From Myxococcales bacterium (GTDB taxonomy: Bacteria; Myxococcota; Bradymonadia; REDH01), in assembly GCA_018970625.1 (NCBI GenBank), contig JAGWVZ010000267.1, positions 1 through 5,576 on the forward strand: DNA of 5,576 nt, in the 5' to 3' direction. The position numbers were made by a program, and so were the translations under genes. Of this stretch, positions 1 through 4,430 are shown in pieces (the stretch's first letter is position 1; every line of letters begins with the position of its first letter). The notes under the pieces are model-generated. The model saw only the letters and a list, made by a program, of their open reading frames with translations, was not told where the DNA came from and searched no databases.

Positions 1-723
1 CACCTCTGCTTCGGCAGGGGTCACCGCCCAGTCAAAATGCGCCGTCGTTCCATTCAGGCCGGGCAGCGTCTCCAGCTGCGCCAGCAACGCCAGCTCCTCA
101 TCCGAACGTTCGGGCTTACGTGCCGGCACAATCAGGCCGGGACCTGATTTGCTGAACGCCGACCGGTTGTCGGCATCATAGTTCCAACGGTCGCCTGCCG
201 GCTTGTCGCCATCCATCAGAATGCGGTGCTGTCGACGCACCACCCGATAGAAGTGCTCCATCAGGAAGAACGACCGACCATCTGCCCACTGCGCGAATTG
301 TTGGCGGTTACACAGGAAATGACCGTCAGGGCGCACCTCATGCGCCACCTCGCGGCGTTCGCACAGCGCGGCCAGCTCGTCGTCGAGCCCGTGGCGACCC
401 GTCTCCACCCAGATGACCTTCTTCGGTTTTTCCACCTCGACCAGCCGTCCGAAGGCCTGATCGAAAGCCGGCAGGGCGTCTGCGTCGTCGAAGCGCTGAT
501 ACAGAACACGGACCCCGCGCTCGGCCAGCTCGCGCGCAAACGCCCGCATCGCCAGCAGAAACTGGGCCACCCGCGCCCTGTGATTTCCGTACCGCACGAT
601 CTCGTCGTGCACCTCGACCATGGCGACCGCGTCCTGCGCAGTGTCAAAGCCGTTGAACGCAGAGGACGCGCGATCGAGCGCGTCGCCAGGGATCAGGATC
701 AGGTGTCGAATCGGGTGTAGCAT
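1..723 (-). CDS. Photolyase/cryptochrome-related protein (DPRP family), C-terminus cut off by window edge
   Basis: The reverse strand is open from an ATG at 723-721 to the window edge, giving 241 residues without a stop. The N-terminus (RHLILIPGDALDR, residues 6-18) matches the opening of the deoxyribodipyrimidine photolyase-related family, whose usual form is LILGDQL; here Gln is replaced by Ala. Residues 28-77 (DTAQDAVAMVEV, then RVAQFLLAMRAFARELAERG) form the Rossmann-like antenna domain. The strongest family signature is at 155-187: MEHFYR, then RILMDGDKPAGDRWNYDADN. Members are about 500 residues and bind FAD; bacterial members (FeS-BCP, 6-4 photolyase type) also carry a 4Fe-4S cluster, and several repair UV lesions. 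The FAD and cluster residues lie in the missing half, so repair activity cannot be judged. A GGAG lies 14 bases upstream of the ATG, which is far. The frame stays open upstream, so an earlier non-ATG start is possible. The gene is divergent from ychF. Confidence 0.9.
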   Translation of the reverse strand, partial: MLHPIRHLILIPGDALDRASSAFNGFDTAQDAVAMVEVHDEIVRYGNHRARVAQFLLAMRAFARELAERGVRVLYQRFDDADALPAFDQAFGRLVEVEKPKKVIWVETGRHGLDDELAALCERREVAHEVRPDGHFLCNRQQFAQWADGRSFFLMEHFYRVVRRQHRILMDGDKPAGDRWNYDADNRSAFSKSGPGLIVPARKPERSDEELALLAQLETLPGLNGTTAHFDWAVTPAEAEV

Positions 724-805
724 GCAGACCAACAATGCTCCGCTGGCAGCAAAGGTGCGAAACAGGCGGTTCGAGGCCGGCTTTGGCGTCGTACAGATTC
801 GGGGG

Positions 806-834
806 TTGCGACCCGCGTCGGGTTCCGATAAACC
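806..834 (+). promoter_or_regulatory. Possible sigma70-type promoter for ychF in the divergent intergenic region
   Basis: The 153-base gap between the two divergent genes (724-876) must hold both promoters. The best candidate for ychF is TTGCGA (806-811), a 17-base spacer and TAAACC (829-834). The match is 4 of 6 and 3 of 6 to the sigma70 boxes, so this is weak. The spacer contains an inverted repeat, ACCCG-cgt-CGGGT (811-823), which could be a regulator site or chance in GC-rich DNA. No convincing promoter for the leftward gene was found. Confidence 0.25.
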
Positions 835-876
835 GCGCGCGCACAGTGTTTCATCACCCTTTTTCGTGTGTCTGTC

Positions 877-1971
877 ATGGGTCTGAGCGTCGGAATTGTC
901 GGGTTGCCCAACGTAGGAAAGTCTACGATTTTCAATGCTTTGACGGCGGCAGGGGCAGAGAGCGCCAACTACCCGTTCTGTACGATCGACCCCAACGTAG
1001 GCGTGGTTCCCGTACCCGACCCGCGGCTGAAGCGCATTCAGAAGTACATTCCGACCGACAAGGTCATCCCGACGAGCGTCGATATCGTCGACATCGCCGG
1101 TCTGGTGCGCGGCGCCAGCAAGGGCGAAGGTCTGGGCAACAAGTTCCTGGCGAACATCCGTGAGACCGACGCCATTCTCATGGTGGTGCGCTGCTTCGAT
1201 GATGAGAACATCGTGCACGTCGAAGGCTCGGTGAACCCGATGCGCGACATCGACACCATCGAACTTGAGCTCATTCTTGCCGACCTCGACAGCGTCGAGC
1301 GTCGCGCCAAGAAGGCGGCATCAGGTGCCAAATCGGGAAACAAGGAGCTCAAGGCCGAGTTTGAGCTGTGCGAGCGGCTCGCCGCACACATGGGCGACCA
1401 GAAGCCAGCCCGCTCCATGGCCATGAGTGACGATGACCGCGAGCTGGCGAAGTCGTTCAACCTCATGACCTTCAAGCCGATTCTGTATTGCTGCAACGTG
1501 GACGAAGGCGATCTGCCGAACGGAAACGCGTATTGCGATCTGGTGCGCGCACGCGCCGCCGCCGAAGGGGCTGGCGTCGTGATCGTGTGTGGCAAAATCG
1601 AAGAAGAGCTGTCCACGCTCGAGCCCGAAGAAAAAGCCGAGATGCTGTCGTCGTACGGCATGGAAGAGCCTGCACTGAACCAGCTGACTCGCGCCTGCTA
1701 CAAGCTGCTGGGCCTGCAGTCGTATTTTACAGCGGGCATCAAGGAAATCCGGGCGTGGACCATCAAGGTCGGAGCCACCGGCCCGCAGGCTGCCGGCGTG
1801 ATCCACACCGATTTCGAGCGCGGTTTTATTCGCGCCAACGTGTACACGCTCGCCGACCTCGAAGAGTTCCACACCGAGGCGGCCATCAAGCAGGCCGGAC
1901 GTCTTCGCAGCGAAGGCAAAGAGTACATCGTGAAAGATGGCGATATCATGCACTTCCTGTTCAACGTCTGA
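877..1971 (+). CDS. ychF: Redox-regulated ATPase YchF (OLA1/Obg-family)
   Basis: This is a complete 364-residue protein, the same size as E. coli YchF (363). YchF/OLA1 is a cytoplasmic, ribosome-associated P-loop NTPase that prefers ATP and is linked to stress responses. The P-loop is GLPNVGKST at 9-17 and the G3 motif is DIAG at 72-75. The G4 position holds NVDE (207-210), the NxxE form that gives ATP rather than GTP preference. Cys35 (YPFCTIDPN) is at the position of the redox-sensitive cysteine of E. coli YchF, and His114 (NIVHVEG) is the conserved catalytic-loop histidine. The TGS domain covers about 281-364 and ends in the conserved KDGDIMHFLFNV. The ATG at 877 is chosen because it gives the family N-terminus MGLSVGIVG; a GTG at 868 would add three residues. 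No Shine-Dalgarno sequence precedes either start; the leader is pyrimidine-rich. In many bacteria ychF is next to pth, but not here. Confidence 0.98.
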   Translation: MGLSVGIVGLPNVGKSTIFNALTAAGAESANYPFCTIDPNVGVVPVPDPRLKRIQKYIPTDKVIPTSVDIVDIAGLVRGASKGEGLGNKFLANIRETDAILMVVRCFDDENIVHVEGSVNPMRDIDTIELELILADLDSVERRAKKAASGAKSGNKELKAEFELCERLAAHMGDQKPARSMAMSDDDRELAKSFNLMTFKPILYCCNVDEGDLPNGNAYCDLVRARAAAEGAGVVIVCGKIEEELSTLEPEEKAEMLSSYGMEEPALNQLTRACYKLLGLQSYFTAGIKEIRAWTIKVGATGPQAAGVIHTDFERGFIRANVYTLADLEEFHTEAAIKQAGRLRSEGKEYIVKDGDIMHFLFNV

Positions 1972-2047
1972 CGCAACGCAATGCGCCGCAACTCCGCACA
2001 ATCGCTGCGCTTCTGACTCCTTTGCGCAGCGTTGCATCGCAACGCAA
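1972..2047. repeat. Direct repeat CGCAACGCAA flanking the ychF 3' junction region
   Basis: The 10-mer CGCAACGCAA occurs at 1972-1981, immediately after the ychF stop codon, and again at 2038-2047, 66 bases later. Its core GCAACGC also appears inverted as GCGTTGC at 2029-2035, so the inverted copy can pair with either direct copy. The segment sits where chromosomal genes give way to phage-like genes. It could be part of an attachment site, a set of regulator sites, or the ychF transcription end. The sequence alone does not decide between these. Confidence 0.55.
2003..2045 (+). terminator. Two adjacent stem-loops after ychF, possible transcription end without U-tract
   Basis: CGCTGCGC (2003-2010) pairs perfectly with GCGCAGCG (2024-2031) across a 13-base loop. 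Directly after it, GCGTTGC (2029-2035) pairs with GCAACGC (2039-2045) across a 3-base loop. The two stems share bases 2029-2031, so they may be alternatives. No run of T follows either stem, so this is not a standard intrinsic terminator. It lies 32 bases after the ychF stop and could mark mRNA 3' ends or separate ychF transcription from the next genes. Confidence 0.35.
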
Positions 2048-2061
2048 CACAAACCGAGTGT

Positions 2062-2076
2062 GTACCCAGGTGGTAC
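2062..2076. promoter_or_regulatory. Possible operator (inverted repeat) upstream of the LexA-DBD gene
   Basis: GTACC-caggt-GGTAC is a perfect 5-5-5 inverted repeat located 70 bases before the start codon at 2147. This is the usual distance for a regulator site at the head of an early phage operon. I could not place convincing -35 and -10 boxes around it. The candidate regulator would be one of the two small winged-helix proteins just downstream. This is inferred from position only. Confidence 0.25.
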
Positions 2077-2146
2077 CGCTCCCGCCGACCCGGTTACTCT
2101 TCGGGGCAATGGTCCACTGAACGCTCCCCCCACGGAGCGAAAGACC

Positions 2147-2440
2147 ATGACCACCCTCGGCACCCTCACCAGTCGGCAAACCGCCCTCCTCACCGCCATC
2201 ATCGATTTCATGGTCGATAATGGTTACTGCCCCTGTTATCGCGAGCTGCAGGAGATGCTGGGCCTGAAGTCGAAGAACGGCGTTTCGGACCACATCAAGG
2301 TACTCGAGCAGAAGGGCTACCTGCGGGTCATCAAGGGCTGTGCCCGCGGCCTGGTCGTGCTCTACACCCCGGCCGGCGAACCCTTCCGCCACGTCTGGCA
2401 GGACCTCACCAACCTCGAGGCGGAGGTGAGCCATGCGTGA
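2147..2440 (+). CDS. LexA-type winged-helix DNA-binding domain protein without peptidase domain
   Basis: The product has 97 residues. Residues 8-72 follow the LexA N-terminal domain closely: LTSRQTALLTAIIDFMVDNG is helix 1, CYRELQEMLGLKSKNGVSDHI covers helix 2, turn and recognition helix, and KVLEQKGYLRVIKGCARGLVVL covers the end of the recognition helix and the wing. LexA itself is about 200 residues with a C-terminal Ser/Lys self-cleavage domain; that is absent, so RecA-stimulated self-cleavage cannot occur. It probably binds DNA as an early regulator of this operon, or competes for LexA-like sites; both roles are inferred. The ATG at 2147 is preferred to in-frame upstream codons because GGAG (2134-2137) lies 9 bases before it and the LexA homology starts just after it. 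Its stop overlaps the next gene by 8 bases, so the two are probably translationally coupled. Confidence 0.85.
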   Translation: MTTLGTLTSRQTALLTAIIDFMVDNGYCPCYRELQEMLGLKSKNGVSDHIKVLEQKGYLRVIKGCARGLVVLYTPAGEPFRHVWQDLTNLEAEVSHA

Positions 2441-2672
2441 CGTACTGTCCATCCACGCGCGCCACGGTGGTACCGCGGTCACCCTTTACGTCGCGGTGCA
2501 TCAAGGCACCCGTATCTCTGCCAACCGGGCCGACATCGCGATCCTGCTCGACATCGCACCGTCGGTCGCTGACGCGCTGGTAAGCGAACTCGTCGCCGCA
2601 GGCCTCGTCGAAGTGGAGACCGACCATGACGGCCGCTGGCTGCGCATGAGCAGCCAGGAGGCCCAGGCATGA
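2433..2672 (+). CDS. Small winged-helix-like phage protein, function unknown
   Basis: The product has 79 residues. Its first 22 residues are unlike anything I recognise. Residues 25-70 read as a small helix-turn-helix with a wing: ISANRADIAILLDIAPSVADALVSELVAAGLVEVE, then a short beta turn (TDHDGRWLRM). The pattern 'distinct state, next domain, new helix ending AAGLVEVE' is typical of MarR/DnaD-like winged helices, but I cannot assign a family. A strong Shine-Dalgarno GGAGG (2422-2426) stands 6 bases before the ATG. The gene starts inside the end of the preceding gene and ends in an ATGA overlap with the replication gene, so it is very likely a true operon member. It may act with the initiator downstream, as a regulator or accessory origin-binding protein; this is inferred from position. 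Confidence 0.8.
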   Translation: MRDVLSIHARHGGTAVTLYVAVHQGTRISANRADIAILLDIAPSVADALVSELVAAGLVEVETDHDGRWLRMSSQEAQA

Positions 2673-3769
2673 GCAGCACCGCCCGACTGCAGCACGGCTG
2701 GGTCGCCATCGACCGACAGGTCTGGAACCACCCAGCGTTCGCGCCCGAGCCATTCAGCGAGCGAGAGGCTTGGCTCTGGCTGATTTCCCACGCGGAGTAC
2801 CGCACCGACGCCGACGTTCCGCGCGGCTGCCTGCAGGCCTCCTACCAGCAGCTGGCCGACGCGTGGCAATGGCCCACCCGAATGCGCGCTCGCCACTACC
2901 TGGAGCGATTGGCCAAGGACGGCATGGTCGTTCTCATGCGCGGTGTCATTCGCATCCGCGAGTACGACCAATATCAAAACACTGTGAGGTACGAAAACCC
3001 GGTTTCGCACAATGTGCGCACAGAACGCGCACAGCAGAATTCAAACAAATCAGAGGCTTGTGAGACGGTTGCGCACAATGTGCGCACAGAACCCGCACAA
3101 ATCGCAATTCCCCCCCTGCACCCCCCCTATAAGGAAGTAACAAATAACAACAAACCAGTTCCCTCCCCCCCTACCCCCCGCAGGGGGGGGACCGCTGCAG
3201 AGGCGGAGGAAGGGGAGGTCGGGACCGACATCATCCCTGCCCCGCTGCTGGCTCGGCCGGTGGTCTGGCACGAGGGGGTGCTGGCGGTCTCGTTCCGCGT
3301 CTCGCCCGGCGAGGACCAGTGCAAAGAGCTCTGGGAATGCGGCCTGAAGTACTCCTACGAGGAGCGCTGCTGGCTGGGACCCTCGACCCGCATCGACCTG
3401 CCTCGACTGCAGCGCCTGCTGCCTGGCGTCGACCTCGCCCAGCACGAGCCGGTGCGGCGGCCACCTTCGTCGGTGCACGGCGCACAGCAGCGCCGCCCCT
3501 CGATACCCGGCCCGGAAATCTGGATGCAGACCCGGCGGCAAATGCGGGAGGCGATGGGCGACCACCTGCCGCCGTGGGTCGGCTGCATGGCGGCCGTCGA
3601 CACCGGGACCGCCATCGAACTGGTCACCGACGACGAGGGTGCGGCCATCTGCTGGCCGCGTGTGTGCCAGGGTGTGGCGGAAGCCTTCGCCGGCCGGACG
3701 GTCCACGCGGTCTACGACCCTGCCCGACACGCGGACCTTGTGCGCCAGCGCACCGGAGGTACCCCATGA
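2669..3769 (+). CDS. Phage replication initiator-like protein with an embedded origin and a DnaA-N-like C-terminus
   Basis: The product has 366 residues and is probably the replication initiator of the element. Residues 9-103 (HGWVAIDRQVWNHPAF, then PFSEREAWLWLI and a winged-helix run ending at REYDQYQ) follow the N-terminal DNA-binding region of many phage replication proteins. Residues 104-185 form a low-complexity linker rich in Asn, Pro and Glu; the DNA encoding it carries the repeats described separately. Residues 190-252 (VVWHEGVLAVSF, YEERCWLGPS) form a small unassigned domain. Residues 283-350 (EIWMQTRRQMREAMGDHLPPW, ICWPRVCQGVAEAFAG) resemble the DnaA N-terminal domain, which in DnaA contacts the replicative helicase. 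The ATG shares ATGA with the upstream stop, and GGAG (2657-2660) is a plausible ribosome site. The gene ends in another ATGA overlap with the methyltransferase gene. The initiator role is fairly likely; the DnaA-like domain call is from residue pattern only. Confidence 0.8.
   Translation: MSSTARLQHGWVAIDRQVWNHPAFAPEPFSEREAWLWLISHAEYRTDADVPRGCLQASYQQLADAWQWPTRMRARHYLERLAKDGMVVLMRGVIRIREYDQYQNTVRYENPVSHNVRTERAQQNSNKSEACETVAHNVRTEPAQIAIPPLHPPYKEVTNNNKPVPSPPTPRRGGTAAEAEEGEVGTDIIPAPLLARPVVWHEGVLAVSFRVSPGEDQCKELWECGLKYSYEERCWLGPSTRIDLPRLQRLLPGVDLAQHEPVRRPPSSVHGAQQRRPSIPGPEIWMQTRRQMREAMGDHLPPWVGCMAAVDTGTAIELVTDDEGAAICWPRVCQGVAEAFAGRTVHAVYDPARHADLVRQRTGGTP
3001..3033. repeat. Iteron-like repeat, copy 1, inside the replication gene
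   Basis: This 33-base unit is repeated at 3067-3099 with two mismatches (3005 T/G and 3027 G/C). It contains CGCACA-A-TGTGCG (3006-3018), an inverted repeat with one central base, and the overlapping perfect palindrome TGTGCGCACA (3013-3022). A further half-site GCGCACA follows at 3027-3033. A second inverted repeat, AAACC-C-GGTTT, overlaps its left end (2995-3005). Such nested half-sites are typical of dimer-binding sites for an initiator or repressor. Confidence 0.8.
3067..3099. repeat. Iteron-like repeat, copy 2, inside the replication gene
   Basis: This is the second copy, offset by exactly 66 bases (six helical turns at 11 bp per turn, or 22 codons). Its inverted repeat is one pair longer than in copy 1: GCGCACA-A-TGTGCGC (3071-3085). 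The third half-site is degenerate (CCGCACA, 3093-3099). Both copies are read in the same frame and encode V-S/A-HNVRTE-R/P-AQ in the linker, so the protein has a matching 11-residue repeat. Confidence 0.8.
3174..3188. repeat. C6-GCA-G6 hairpin beside the predicted origin
   Basis: CCCCCC (3174-3179) pairs with GGGGGG (3183-3188) over a 3-base loop; the G run continues to 3190. Counting leftward there are further C7 runs at 3110-3116, 3121-3127 and 3165-3171. The strand opposite the C runs could fold into a G-quadruplex, and the runs could slip in replication. They encode only proline, arginine and glycine in the linker, so the reading frame, not the protein content, is what slippage would damage. 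Confidence 0.6.
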
Positions 3770-4422
3770 CAGAGCAGGCGTGGGCACTCTCGCCCTTGAT
3801 GACCTCGGCACGGACCGACACCGGCTGCGACGAATGGGCTACGCCCCTGGAGTTCATTCACGCGGTCGAGCAGAAGCTCAACCTGACGCTGCAGTTGGAC
3901 GCCTGCTGCAGCGCAGGCAACGGCATCATCACCCGGCTCAACGCCGCCGGCGTGCGTCGCTGGGGCATCGAATGGGAGCACCCGCGCCTCGATGGCCTTC
4001 GCCACCCCTGGGCGAGCTACTGCCGTTCGGACTACCCAGACCGAGCAGGCGCCATCTGGTGCAATCCGCCCTACAGCGACTGCGATAGCTGGCTTCGCAA
4101 GGCACGCGCTGAGGGCCAGCACCGGCCCGTCGTCTGCCTCGTACCAGCACGCACCGACACGCGCTGGTGGACCGACCACGTGATGCGTCCGCGGCAGTAC
4201 GAGCCAGACACCGCCCCCCATGCAGGGCGCCGCATCGGAGAGGCCGGGGCGGCACGCGTGCTCTTTGTGGTCGGTCGGCTGGCGTTCCTCCGTCCCGGGG
4301 GCAGAAGGCCAGGACCGGCCCCGTTCCCCTCAGCCCTCATCCTTTTCGCTCCATACGCGGACCTCGACCCGCGTGTGGAATCCTGGCGGTGGGAGACCAC
4401 CACACAATCCACACTTCTCTGA
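3766..4422 (+). CDS. Phage Dam-type DNA N-6-adenine methyltransferase
   Basis: The product has 218 residues and belongs to the phage Dam family (PF05869 type), which transfers a methyl group from S-adenosylmethionine to adenine N6. The family layout is complete: DEWATPLEFIHAV at 22-34, the SAM-binding region LDACCSAGNG at 44-53, catalytic WCNPPYSD at 98-105, VCLVPARTDTRWW at 123-135, and the C-terminal pair GRRIGEAGAARVLFVVGRLAFL (154-175) and APFPSALILFAP (185-196). The catalytic motif is NPPY, normal for this family, where host Dam has DPPY. It is somewhat longer than many members, with inserts around 140-155. The start overlaps the replication gene stop as ATGA, with GGAGG (3755-3759) six bases before the ATG. 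Target specificity is not visible from sequence; GATC is the usual site of the family. No restriction gene is adjacent, so it is an orphan that probably protects or marks the element's DNA. Confidence 0.93.
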   Translation: MTEQAWALSPLMTSARTDTGCDEWATPLEFIHAVEQKLNLTLQLDACCSAGNGIITRLNAAGVRRWGIEWEHPRLDGLRHPWASYCRSDYPDRAGAIWCNPPYSDCDSWLRKARAEGQHRPVVCLVPARTDTRWWTDHVMRPRQYEPDTAPHAGRRIGEAGAARVLFVVGRLAFLRPGGRRPGPAPFPSALILFAPYADLDPRVESWRWETTTQSTLL

Positions 4423-4430
4423 GAACACAC

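Larger units (their letters stand above)
3001..3190. other. Predicted replication origin embedded in the initiator gene
   Basis: Two iteron-like repeats (3001-3033, 3067-3099) are followed by two C7 tracts, an AT-rich block at 3128-3160 (9 of 33 bases are G or C, in a window that is otherwise about 60 to 70% GC), a third C7 tract and a C6/G6 hairpin. The order and the location in the linker-coding part of an initiator gene resemble the lambda origin inside gene O, where iterons are followed by an AT-rich unwinding region. The coding frame stays open throughout. The alternative is an operator pair for autorepression of the operon. No experiment or alignment supports origin activity here. Confidence 0.55.

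Noticed and set aside
226..720. Forward open frame of 164 codons
   Set aside because: It lies antisense to the photolyase-related gene, whose reverse-strand translation has clear family motifs; the forward product has none.
1937..2146. Upstream in-frame extension of the LexA-like gene overlapping ychF
   Set aside because: The extension has no LexA similarity and would overlap ychF; ATG 2147 has a properly spaced GGAG.
1321..2211. Reverse open frame of 296 codons across the end of ychF and the gap
   Set aside because: It is the mirror of the highly conserved ychF frame in GC-rich DNA and has no recognisable motif.
3001..3099. Short CRISPR-like array
   Set aside because: There are only two copies, they contain nested palindromes, and they are read in frame inside a gene; there is no series of repeats and spacers and no cas gene.
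3319..3765. Upstream extension of the methyltransferase frame
   Set aside because: The in-frame extension overlaps the replication gene and is low-complexity Arg/Ala/Pro; the GGAGG and ATGA overlap set the true start at 3766.
3050..3811. Reverse open frame of 253 codons
   Set aside because: It is antisense to the replication gene; the forward frame has coupled ATGA junctions and ribosome sites, and the reverse one is Arg/Gly/Pro-rich without domains.
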